Of a DNA stretch of 64,000 nt, positions 1-7,271 are shown piece by piece (positions within the stretch are counted from its first letter, which is position 1; the number at the start of each line of letters is the position of its first letter). The translations under genes and the position numbers were made by a program. Below the pieces are notes generated by a model. The model was not told where the DNA came from. It searched no databases and worked only from the letters and a program-made list of their open reading frames with translations. Source of the stretch: Enterocloster clostridioformis (GTDB lineage: Bacteria; Bacillota; Clostridia; Lachnospirales; Lachnospiraceae); NCBI RefSeq assembly GCF_020297485.1, contig NZ_JAIWZC010000001.1, forward strand, positions 4,278,001-4,342,000, in the 5' to 3' direction.

Positions 1-83
1 TTGATGCCTCTCATGTGACTCAGGAGGAGATACTGGCGGCAGCCATGACCGCCAAAGATGAAGATTTGAAAGAGGGAGCGTGA
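1..83 (+). CDS. C-terminal end of a sugar ABC transporter ATP-binding protein (partial)
   Basis: Only the last 26 codons are in the window, reading from base 3 to the TGA at 81-83 and ending ...TQEEILAAAMTAKDEDLKEGA. A TQEEIL(x)AAM tail is typical of the duplicated ATPases of the ribose/rhamnose/AI-2 importer family (RbsA, MglA, LsrA), and the next genes are the matching permeases and binding protein. The stop overlaps the region of the next gene's start, which suggests translational coupling. The identification rests on context and tail motif; the nucleotide-binding domains lie outside the window. Confidence 0.6.
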   Translation, partial: DASHVTQEEILAAAMTAKDEDLKEGA

Positions 84-88
84 GATGG

Positions 89-1096
89 ATGAAAAGCATT
101 TCAAAAGACTTTGATTTAAAACGCTTTGTGTCTCACAATATAAGGGAACTTACGCTTTTCGCAATCCTTATTGTCATTTCAATCCTGGTACAGGTAAGGA
201 CAGGGGGACGTTTTTTGTCCGGCTCCAACTTAAATGACCTGCTGCGGGAGACTGCCATCCTTATGATGGTATCTGTTGGTATGATGATGGTCATACTGAC
301 AGGATGCATTGATTTGTCTCTGGGTTCCACCATGGGTTTGGCAGGGATGATATGTGCCCTGACCTTAAGGGACCACAGGGAGACACCTATTATAGTAATC
401 GTGCTGATAGCATTGGGAATTGGCCTTTTGGCGGGGCTGCTGAATGGTTTTATTGTGGCTAAACTGAGAATCTTTCCACTGATAGGTACTCTGGGGGTAT
501 GTGACATGCTGAGAGGCCTGGTGTATGTGTTCAGTAAGGGTGCATGGGTAGGCCAGGGAGATATGACCCAGGAATTCATGAGTATATCCACGGGCAAGGT
601 TTTAGGAATCAACAATCTGGTATTCATAGCAATCATCATAACAATTATGGGGTACATATTCCTGCAGTATTTCAGAAACGGAAGATATATGTATGCAGTT
701 GGAAACGATGCGCTTTCTGCCAAGATAAGCGGTATTAATCCGGTAAAGACTAAATTTCTGGCTTATGTGATTAATGGTATGATAGCGGGCCTGGCAGGAA
801 TGCTGTGGATATGTAAGTTCGGCAACGCGCAGGGCGAGTCGTGCAGCGGCTATGAATTAAACGTAATTGCATCCGTGGTATTGGGAGGAGTGTTTATCAC
901 CGGAGGTTCCGGAAAAGTGGGCGGCGTGGTATTGGGAGTGCTGCTTTTTGGAACACTGAATAATATTCTGCCATTGATACAGGTTTCTTCATTTTGGCAG
1001 ATGGGTATCAAAGGTTTTGTCATCATTGCATCTGTTGTAATCAACTCTATTACGCAGCAGCATATGGACAAGAAGGCATTGCAGGGGAGGGATTAA
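89..1096 (+). CDS. Sugar ABC transporter permease (BPD_transp_2 family)
   Basis: This 335-residue integral membrane protein is one half of the channel of a CUT2-type sugar importer. It has about 8-9 hydrophobic segments, the family signature around AGLLNGFIVAKLRIFPLIGTLG-like positions 117-140, and the glycine-rich VVLGGVFITGGSGKVGG loop near residue 270 that contacts the ATPase. ATG at 89 is preferred over the upstream in-frame GTG at 80 because the AGAGGGAG site (71-78) is then about 10 bases away. It sits between the ATPase tail and a second, related permease. Order ATPase-permease-permease-binding protein resembles lsrACDB and rhamnose importers; the substrate cannot be read from the sequence. 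Confidence 0.88.
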   Translation: MKSISKDFDLKRFVSHNIRELTLFAILIVISILVQVRTGGRFLSGSNLNDLLRETAILMMVSVGMMMVILTGCIDLSLGSTMGLAGMICALTLRDHRETPIIVIVLIALGIGLLAGLLNGFIVAKLRIFPLIGTLGVCDMLRGLVYVFSKGAWVGQGDMTQEFMSISTGKVLGINNLVFIAIIITIMGYIFLQYFRNGRYMYAVGNDALSAKISGINPVKTKFLAYVINGMIAGLAGMLWICKFGNAQGESCSGYELNVIASVVLGGVFITGGSGKVGGVVLGVLLFGTLNNILPLIQVSSFWQMGIKGFVIIASVVINSITQQHMDKKALQGRD

Positions 1097-1098
1097 TT

Positions 1099-2121
1099 AT
1101 GGAAGGAACAGCAAAGATAAAATCCCATTCCTTAAAATCCGTTTTATTCCAATGGGAAACAATGATATTTGTAATATTCATTATCATAAATATAATCAAC
1201 ATCAACCTGTCCAGTAATTATCTGAACTTTAACAATATGATGAACAATATGGTGGTGTTCATGGATAAGGCCCTTATGGTATTTACCACCATGATGGTAC
1301 TTCTCTTGGGAGAGATAGATATCTCCATAGCGTCCATCATGTGTCTTTCAGGATGCTGCACAGGCGTTGCGTTCGAGGCGGGGCTGCCTATTGTTCCGGC
1401 TATGATGGCGGGACTGCTGGTGGGGGCTGCCTGCGGCTTCTTTAACGGGATTTTGCTGGTGGCGTTTCCTGATTTGAATTCCACCATTGTTACGCTGGGC
1501 AATCAAATCCTGTTTCGGGGAATTGCCTATATGATACTGGAGGATAAACCCATTACATCCATTTCTTCCAAGATGTCGTTCCTGGCATGGAGCAAGGTGG
1601 CGGGGATTCCGTTGATTCTGATTGTATTTCTGGTTCAAACATTGGTATTTGCATTTGTAATTCACAGGACAAAATTTGGACGCTCTCTGTATGCCATTGG
1701 AAGCAATGCCAAGGCCAGCAGGTTTTCTGGTATCAAGACCAATCGGATTAAGGTACTGGTGTTTACACTCAGCGGATTGTGCGCGGGTTTTGCGGGGCTT
1801 TTCCTTATCTCCAAGCTGGGAAGTGCAAGAGCCAGCATCGCAAAGGGATACGAGATGGAAGTTATAGCAATGGCAATTCTGGGCGGGGTCAGTACCGCGG
1901 GAGGAAAGGGCAAGGTTCTGGGCGCTGTTCTGGGGGTGTTTTCAATCGGATTCCTGCGCTATGGCCTTGGAATTGTAAATGTTTCATCGCAGATTCTCAT
2001 GATTATTATTGGAGCGCTGCTGGTAGTGGCGGTGGCGATTCCAAATTTGAAGGAAGTGATTTCTGAATCTGCCTCAGGCGGGTGGATTAGACTACGTGTC
2101 ATACATAACAAACAAAAATAA
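1099..2121 (+). CDS. Second sugar ABC transporter permease (BPD_transp_2 family)
   Basis: A 340-residue permease, paralogous to its upstream neighbour, begins two bases after that gene's stop; a GGGGAGG site at 1084-1090 places the start at ATG 1099. It carries the family features: a GFFNGILLV segment followed by a TLGNQILFRG stretch, and the AILGGVSTAGGKGKVLGAVLG loop near residue 260. Together the two permeases would form a heterodimeric CUT2 channel. The pair most resembles LsrC/LsrD or RhaP/RhaQ subunits. It is co-transcribed with the flanking transporter genes, with no terminator visible between them. Confidence 0.88.
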   Translation: MEGTAKIKSHSLKSVLFQWETMIFVIFIIINIININLSSNYLNFNNMMNNMVVFMDKALMVFTTMMVLLLGEIDISIASIMCLSGCCTGVAFEAGLPIVPAMMAGLLVGAACGFFNGILLVAFPDLNSTIVTLGNQILFRGIAYMILEDKPITSISSKMSFLAWSKVAGIPLILIVFLVQTLVFAFVIHRTKFGRSLYAIGSNAKASRFSGIKTNRIKVLVFTLSGLCAGFAGLFLISKLGSARASIAKGYEMEVIAMAILGGVSTAGGKGKVLGAVLGVFSIGFLRYGLGIVNVSSQILMIIIGALLVVAVAIPNLKEVISESASGGWIRLRVIHNKQK

Positions 2122-2139
2122 TGAAGGAGGAAAAAGATT

Positions 2140-3267
2140 ATGAAGAAACGTACATTATCACTTATGCTCGCGGCAGCTATGGTACTGGGGAGCCTGACCG
2201 GATGCGGCACCGGGCAGAAGGAAGAGAGCAAAGAAACAGCGGCTGTTACGGAGGCAGCCAAGGCTGGAGAAGATGCGGCCGCTGCAGCGGCACAGGAAGC
2301 TGGGACACAGGCAGAAGATGGGGAGAAAAAGGTATATGCATTTGTATCCAAGACAGCAGCGGACCCCATATTCCTTCTGATGTTTGACGGATACAAGGCA
2401 GCCTGTGACAAGCTTGGAGTAGAAGCTGTATACCGTGGGGCTGATCAGCCGACAGCGGAAAAGGAAATTGAAATCATTACCCAGCTTATCGCTCAGAACG
2501 TAGATGCCATTACAGTGATTGGCGCTGACTTTAATGCACTGCAGCCTATTCTTAAACAGGCAATGTCTCAGGGAATTGCGGTGAATTCCGTGGACACCGC
2601 AGTGAACCCTGAAAGCCGTCAGGTACATGTGGAGCAGTGCAGCATTGACGAGGTGGGAAGGGCCCAGATGCAGTCCGCCCTGGCAATCTGCAAAGGACCG
2701 GGAAGCTCAGGAAAGATTGGCATACTCTCAGCAAACCCTGAATCCCAGCTTCATGCCGACTGGTGCAAGGCAATGCTTTTGGAGGTTGAGGAACATCCTG
2801 AGGACTATAAGAACATCGAAGTGCTGGATATCGCCTATGGCGATGACCTTCCGGATAAATCCACAAGCGAAGCCCAGGCCATGCTTCAGAACAATCCGGA
2901 CCTTAAGGCAATCATCTCCCCCACGACGGTAGGCATACTGGCAGCGGCCAAGGTGATTCAGGACCAGGGTTCTGACTGCAAGGTAACAGGTGTCGGCCTG
3001 CCTTCTGAGATGGCGCCGTATATTGAAAATGGAATCTGCTACGATGCCTATCTGTGGAATCCTCTGGACCAGGGAGCGTTAGGAGCATACTCTGCCCATG
3101 CGCTGGTAACAGGAGCTGCAACCGGCAGGGTTGGGGACATTGTGGATGCCGGCGACTTGGGAAAATTCACTATCGAAGAGTACTATGACGGAGGAACTCA
3201 GGTACTTTTAGGAGAGCCGCTGCGGTTTGACAAGGATAACATTGCCCAGTGGAAGGATAAATTTTAA
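2140..3267 (+). CDS. Sugar ABC transporter substrate-binding lipoprotein, LsrB/RhaS type
   Basis: A 375-residue type I periplasmic-binding-fold protein. It starts with a lipoprotein signal peptide: hydrophobic residues 6-19 and lipobox LTGC with the acylated cysteine at 22. A low-complexity linker (Glu/Ala-rich, residues 28-62) tethers the binding domain to the membrane. The domain contains the order of motifs seen in LsrB and RhaS: a DAITVIGADFNALQPIL strand, a central IGILSANPESQLHADW segment, IISPTTVGILAAAKV, and the C-terminal PLRFDKDNI ending. The start is set by an AAGGAGG at 2122-2130. The ligand could be AI-2, rhamnose or another sugar; the ligand pocket cannot be resolved by eye. Confidence 0.85.
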   Translation: MKKRTLSLMLAAAMVLGSLTGCGTGQKEESKETAAVTEAAKAGEDAAAAAAQEAGTQAEDGEKKVYAFVSKTAADPIFLLMFDGYKAACDKLGVEAVYRGADQPTAEKEIEIITQLIAQNVDAITVIGADFNALQPILKQAMSQGIAVNSVDTAVNPESRQVHVEQCSIDEVGRAQMQSALAICKGPGSSGKIGILSANPESQLHADWCKAMLLEVEEHPEDYKNIEVLDIAYGDDLPDKSTSEAQAMLQNNPDLKAIISPTTVGILAAAKVIQDQGSDCKVTGVGLPSEMAPYIENGICYDAYLWNPLDQGALGAYSAHALVTGAATGRVGDIVDAGDLGKFTIEEYYDGGTQVLLGEPLRFDKDNIAQWKDKF

Positions 3268-3288
3268 CAGGAACCCCATTTTTGTATC

Positions 3289-3328
3289 AGAGAGGAGGCT
3301 GCCCGTGGAAACGAGTGGTCTCTTTTTT
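3289..3328 (+). terminator. Weak candidate terminator after the ABC importer
   Basis: AGAGA at 3289-3293 can pair with TCTCT at 3319-3323, followed by a run of six T residues. The stem is short and the loop long, so this is only a candidate for the end of the importer transcript. Confidence 0.3.
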
Positions 3329-3421
3329 ACGCTGTCTGGTTTTCGGAGCTGCTATATATGGAGATATATGGCGGGGGGAATTCCAGCACTTTCTGTTTAT
3401 GGAAATTTAATTCTTCCTTTC

Positions 3422-3451
3422 TTGACAATCCATGGCATATGTGTTTATAAT
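3422..3451 (+). promoter_or_regulatory. Sigma-A promoter of the TetR-TolC-like operon
   Basis: A perfect TTGACA (3422-3427) and a perfect TATAAT (3446-3451) are separated by 18 bases, about 90 bases upstream of the TetR gene. The inverted repeats that follow immediately would overlap the transcription start. Confidence 0.8.
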
Positions 3452-3458
3452 TGGGTTC

Positions 3459-3489
3459 GTGACATATTGTCACAAATGATATTATGTCA
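3459..3489. promoter_or_regulatory. Tandem operator, probable TetR autoregulation site
   Basis: GTGACA-TAT-TGTCAC (3459-3473) is a perfect 6-3-6 inverted repeat starting seven bases after the -10 box. A second, near-perfect copy TGATA-TTA-TGTCA lies at 3477-3489, with centres 17 bases apart. Binding here would block the promoter at 3422-3451. The neighbouring TetR protein is the obvious candidate ligand; this is inference from position and symmetry. Confidence 0.7.
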
Positions 3490-3540
3490 CCAAAAGGAAT
3501 ATGATTGTACCATACAAAAGAGGGCTAGGAGGCTGGATTC

Positions 3541-4173
3541 ATGCCTACACAACGATTTTTGAAACTAAAGGAAGAGAAGAAGCAGGCAATACTGGAGGCA
3601 GCGGTCCACGAATTCTCAAGGGTTCCTTATTCATCTGCATCCATTAACCAGATTATCAAGGAGGCAGACATATCCAGGGGAAGCTTTTATACATATTTTG
3701 AAGATAAGGACGACCTGATGCGGTATATGCTCAGAGGCTTCAGGGATAACTGCCAGGAGAGAATCTTCAGAACCCTGAAGGAGCAGGAGGGGAATCCCTT
3801 TGGAACCGCCCTTAAGCTGCTGGAGGCAGTGGTGGATGAGGACCATGGCGGTTTGGGCTACAAGATGTACAGGAACATGCTGTCGGATTTAAGCGTGGTG
3901 GACCAGAACCATTTATTTGGAATCAAGGGTTTTTTGCTTCAGGATGAGTCCTATCGTGAGTTCGTCCAGAAGCTTTATGAAGGAATTGACAGGGAACGTT
4001 ATCCCATTGATGAAGAGAACCTGGCATATCTGGTGGATATGGCCATGATTATTATCATCAGAGCCGTAACGCTGTATTATAAGAATGTGGTGGACCGGGA
4101 AAAACTTCTGGAAGTGTCAAAGAAGGAAATGCTCATATTGGAATACGGTGTATGCCGGAACATCGGAAGCTGA
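3541..4173 (+). CDS. TetR/AcrR family transcriptional regulator
   Basis: A 210-residue one-component regulator. The N-terminal helix-turn-helix spans roughly residues 10-55 (ILEAAVHEFSR, then SASINQIIKEADISRGSFYTYF), the standard TetR DNA-binding signature. The C-terminal two thirds form the ligand-binding and dimerisation part and show no family-specific match. The start follows an AGGAGG at 3528-3533. It is the first gene of a unit with two TolC-like genes (35-base gap to the first), and its own promoter carries paired operators, so negative autoregulation coupled to control of the TolC-like genes is likely. Confidence 0.9.
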   Translation: MPTQRFLKLKEEKKQAILEAAVHEFSRVPYSSASINQIIKEADISRGSFYTYFEDKDDLMRYMLRGFRDNCQERIFRTLKEQEGNPFGTALKLLEAVVDEDHGGLGYKMYRNMLSDLSVVDQNHLFGIKGFLLQDESYREFVQKLYEGIDRERYPIDEENLAYLVDMAMIIIIRAVTLYYKNVVDREKLLEVSKKEMLILEYGVCRNIGS

Positions 4174-4208
4174 TGTGAAAGGGAAACACAGAAAAGAGGA
4201 GAGAAGAT

Positions 4209-5429
4209 ATGAAAAATTTAAAGAACAGGAAATATGGGTACAGGGCGGCAGCTGTTCTGTCAGCCATCACCATGGCCGGAGCAATGCCCATAACATCATT
4301 TGCAAGGAATGCAAGCAAGCCGGATGATGCCCATGTTATCGCAGAGCCGCCTGCACCGGATATTAACAAGGATTTAAGCCCTGAATTCGCATACAGTGAG
4401 GATAAATGGGCATCCCTCAGGGATAATGTGCTCGAATTCGGGGAGTTAAAGGATTTAGTGCACGAGTACAACCCAACGGTCCGCAGCAACCGGTCTACCT
4501 ATAAGGATCAGAAGGGCAAGGACCTGAATGCGGCCTATGATGATTATATGGATGACATTGATGCCATCTGGAATAATGCAGACAGCGACGACGACGTGGC
4601 ATGGGCCACTGCCAGGTTCCAGGTTGGCGTGCTCCAGCAGCAGGCCGACAATAACTATCAGGATGCCGACATGGAAAAGATTCAGTATGACCAGACAGAG
4701 GCAGGACTTGTGTATCAGGCCCAGCAGCTCATGGTGACTTATGAGCAGTCACGGTATAATATGGAAAATCTTCAAAGCGCCAGAAATCTGCTTAAGGCCC
4801 AGTACGAGGCAACCGTGGCCCGTCAGGCCGCCGGCATGGCAACCCAGGCAGATGTGCTGAGCGCGTTAAAGAGCGTACAGGACCAGGATACGGCCATTTT
4901 GTCTGCGCAGAAGTCTGCTGACAATGTCCACAGAAGCCTTTGCCTGATGCTGGGATGGGCGGTGGACGGACAGCCTGAGATTAGGGATGTGCCGGAGCCG
5001 GATTTGAACCGGATTGCTTCCATGAATCCGGAAGCTGATATGGAGACTGCCATCTCAAACAATTACGATGTGAAATATTATGAGAAGAAGGCCGGCAACC
5101 TGACCAGCCAGTATCTGATTGAGTCCAATCAGGCACAGCTTCAGGATGCAAGAGACAAAGCGGCCAAATCTCTTAGAAACCAGTACAATACAGTGCTTAC
5201 CAACCGGGATTCCCTGAACGCGGCCGTGATGGCCCTGGATGTTGCCTTCGTTAACCTGAACACGGCCACGGCCAAGAGGGCGGTAGGCGAGATTACAGAG
5301 CTGGAATACCAGAGCGCGCTTAACAGCTATGTGTCCGCCAAGAACAGTGTGGAGACAGATAAGCTTCAGCTTCTGCTGGCCATGGAAGCCTATGATTGGA
5401 ATGTAAAAGGTCTCACAACCTCCAATTAG
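4209..5429 (+). CDS. Secreted TolC-like (outer membrane efflux fold) coiled-coil protein 1
   Basis: A 406-residue protein with a Sec signal peptide (hydrophobic residues 13-30, probable cleavage after ITSFA at about 32). The mature part is almost entirely long amphipathic helices arranged as two similar halves, as in TolC/OEP proteins, with the recognisable MATQADVLSALKSVQDQ and GEITELEYQSALNSY helices. The usual TolC outer-membrane beta strands are not evident. It has a strong RBS and is followed after 32 bases by a paralogue that shares the ADVLSA, LC..xGW and terminal W(N/A)VKG motifs. No periplasmic adaptor or pump gene is adjacent. In a monoderm host its role is unknown; a surface coiled-coil channel or export partner is possible. 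Confidence 0.75.
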   Translation: MKNLKNRKYGYRAAAVLSAITMAGAMPITSFARNASKPDDAHVIAEPPAPDINKDLSPEFAYSEDKWASLRDNVLEFGELKDLVHEYNPTVRSNRSTYKDQKGKDLNAAYDDYMDDIDAIWNNADSDDDVAWATARFQVGVLQQQADNNYQDADMEKIQYDQTEAGLVYQAQQLMVTYEQSRYNMENLQSARNLLKAQYEATVARQAAGMATQADVLSALKSVQDQDTAILSAQKSADNVHRSLCLMLGWAVDGQPEIRDVPEPDLNRIASMNPEADMETAISNNYDVKYYEKKAGNLTSQYLIESNQAQLQDARDKAAKSLRNQYNTVLTNRDSLNAAVMALDVAFVNLNTATAKRAVGEITELEYQSALNSYVSAKNSVETDKLQLLLAMEAYDWNVKGLTTSN

Positions 5430-5461
5430 GCCGGTTGAAGAAAGGTAAGGAGGTTGAACAG

Positions 5462-6661
5462 ATGAACATGAACAGACGAAAAGGTCTCATGGCTTTGTCA
5501 CTGGCAGCCGTGATGACGGCGGGCAGCACAGCCGTGGCACTGGCCGATGAGCCGGGGGTGGTGCCGGGTGAGGCGTACACAGAAGCCATGGCCCGTCTCC
5601 AGGACAGCCACATGGAGTACGATGAATTGACAGAACTTATAAAGAATTACTATGCCCCCATAAAAAGCGCATATTCCATGATTGATACCATGGAGGAGGA
5701 CCAGGGAAGCATTGCAACGGCCATGCGCGTGGTGGCTGATGATTATATGTCCCAGGCAGACCAGCTGGCAGATGTGTTGGGCAGCGGAAATCCCGCTGTC
5801 ATGCAGGTGGTGGGGGGAGCCAGGATGCTGCGTTCCAGCGCAGGCTCCATGGATCGCGCCATTGAGCGCAGCAAGTCCAGCAGGAGTGTGGACCGCCAGG
5901 TGAACATGATTGTGTCCGGCGCGGAAACCCTGATGAACCAGTATGAGTATTATCTGGCTCAGAGAACCGTGGTAGCCAAGGCATTGGAGATAGCCCGGAC
6001 AGCCCAGGCCATACAGCAGACCATGCAGGCCCAGGGGCTTGCGGTGGATGCAGATGTGCTTTCGGCGGCAGCCCAGCTGTCCTCGGCAAAATCCCAGCTG
6101 GAGAGTATAGACGCGGGAATTGACCAGATATATAAGACGCTTTGCTACTATACCGGATGGGACAAAGGCGCGGATACTGTCATTGGCCCGGTTCCGGCAG
6201 CCGACCCGTCGGTTATCGGAACCCTGGATCTGGCATCTGACAAGGAAACCGCGGTGAACAATAATTACAGCCTGATCAGCATGCGGAGCGGCTCAGGGGC
6301 GGGAATGAGCGATTTCCAGGTCCGCACCACCAAAGGAATGACACAGAAGGCAAACAAGATGCGTACCGTGGACTATTCAGAGGATCAGCTCCGTTCTGAT
6401 ATGCAGACACTGTACGACACCATACTGGAGAAAAATGCGGCCTATGATTCAGCTTCCACTGCTTACCAGAGCGCCCAGCTCACATGGAATGCAGCGCAGA
6501 TTCAGAGGCAGAACGGCACGCTGAGTCAGATTCAGTTCATGCAGCAGGAGCTGGCGTATCTCCAGGCACAGTCCGGGTTTAAGTGTGCAGACCTGAATCT
6601 CCAGCAGGCACTGCGAAATTATCAGTGGGCTGTAAAAGGCGTCAGCGTAAGCGCCGGTTAA
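5462..6661 (+). CDS. Secreted TolC-like coiled-coil protein 2 (paralogue)
   Basis: A 399-residue paralogue of the upstream protein. The start is ATG 5462 behind AAGGAGG at 5447-5453, rather than an in-frame codon further upstream. A signal peptide (KGLMALSLAAVMTAG, cleavage probably after AVALA) precedes alanine/glutamine-rich helical repeats. A VDADVLSAAAQL stretch near residue 195, a TLCYYTGW stretch, and the final NYQWAVKG match the first copy, pointing to an ancient tandem duplication. The pair is presumably co-expressed and could hetero-oligomerise. A large hairpin 12 bases downstream probably ends the operon. Confidence 0.75.
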   Translation: MNMNRRKGLMALSLAAVMTAGSTAVALADEPGVVPGEAYTEAMARLQDSHMEYDELTELIKNYYAPIKSAYSMIDTMEEDQGSIATAMRVVADDYMSQADQLADVLGSGNPAVMQVVGGARMLRSSAGSMDRAIERSKSSRSVDRQVNMIVSGAETLMNQYEYYLAQRTVVAKALEIARTAQAIQQTMQAQGLAVDADVLSAAAQLSSAKSQLESIDAGIDQIYKTLCYYTGWDKGADTVIGPVPAADPSVIGTLDLASDKETAVNNNYSLISMRSGSGAGMSDFQVRTTKGMTQKANKMRTVDYSEDQLRSDMQTLYDTILEKNAAYDSASTAYQSAQLTWNAAQIQRQNGTLSQIQFMQQELAYLQAQSGFKCADLNLQQALRNYQWAVKGVSVSAG

Positions 6662-6672
6662 ATGTAAATTAC

Positions 6673-6742
6673 AGGAAAACCCTATTTTTACCAGTTTTGT
6701 TGCAGTTGCAATAAAATAACGGCGAAAATAGGGATTTTCTCT
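6673..6742 (+). terminator. Long hairpin at the end of the TolC-like operon
   Basis: The arms at 6673-6688 and 6725-6740 pair over 16 positions with one mismatch and one G-U, around a 36-base loop. The right arm contains a T-run. It lies directly after the stop of the second TolC-like gene and is best read as a terminator or 3' stabilising structure. Confidence 0.5.
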
Positions 6743-6795
6743 GACTTTTAGTTTGAAATTTACAAAAACAATATAAAATTAATACGTTAATCTCT

Positions 6796-6846
6796 TGTAT
6801 TTAGAGGAAAAAAATGTTATTCTAAATACATAGGGGCATGTATAAT
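6796..6846. promoter_or_regulatory. Inverted repeat and -10 box upstream of the HPr-like gene
   Basis: A perfect 10-base inverted repeat, TGTATTTAGA (6796-6805) and TCTAAATACA (6821-6830), ends 10 bases before a perfect TATAAT at 6841-6846. The -35 position would fall inside the right arm. This looks like an operator-controlled promoter for the gene at 6903; the regulator is unknown. Confidence 0.45.
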
Positions 6847-6902
6847 TATTCAGGGGAGGGTGGTAACCAGTAGCCGGTTTTGTTTTGAATTGAGGTGATT
6901 CT

Positions 6903-7157
6903 ATGTTAACGAAACAAGTTGACAGCAGGGAACGGGTCTTTAGGCCAATTCCCATTTCTTATTTGATTCAGACAGCAAATCAATTTGACTGCGATATTTT
7001 TGTCACCAGCGATAAGCATACAGCGAATGTCAAGCAATATGACGAAGTAAAGAATCTTAGAATGACAGGTTTTCTGACTTTTTACTTTAAGGGAAGTGAC
7101 GAGACAGAGGCCGAGGACAGGATTCAGAAGATTCTGTGGGAGGATAATGAAGGATAA
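6903..7157 (+). CDS. HPr-like protein lacking the phosphorylation sites
   Basis: An 84-residue protein that aligns end to end with the phosphocarrier HPr: the segment PISYLIQTANQFDCDIFV matches the HPr PATLLVQTASKFNSDI helix, and the later DEVKNL and DRIQKIL parts match the HPr core. The position of the catalytic histidine is an arginine (the residue 5 before SYLIQTA) and the regulatory serine position is glutamine (VKQYDE). It therefore cannot be an ordinary PTS phosphocarrier. A Crh-like regulatory or scaffold role is possible. It is monocistronic, flanked by a regulated promoter and a strong terminator. The fold assignment is by eye. Confidence 0.6.
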   Translation: MLTKQVDSRERVFRPIPISYLIQTANQFDCDIFVTSDKHTANVKQYDEVKNLRMTGFLTFYFKGSDETEAEDRIQKILWEDNEG

Positions 7158-7188
7158 GGAGAGTACATAATTATGTGTGTACAAAATT

Positions 7189-7222
7189 AAACGAGGACAG
7201 GGAGACCGGTCCTCGTTTATTT
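7189..7222. terminator. Intrinsic terminator, probably bidirectional
   Basis: AAACGAGGAC (7189-7198) pairs perfectly with GTCCTCGTTT (7209-7218), followed by a T-rich tail on the plus strand and preceded by an A-rich stretch for the minus strand. It serves the HPr-like gene and probably the convergent BCCT gene. Confidence 0.8.
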
Positions 7223-7271
7223 ATTATTGCTGTGATTCAATTATACCATTCAATTGCGTTTTCTGACCACG

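Noticed and set aside
3227..3562. Plus-strand frame spanning the end of the binding protein and the tetR promoter
   Set aside because: It crosses a perfect promoter and operator and lacks an RBS.
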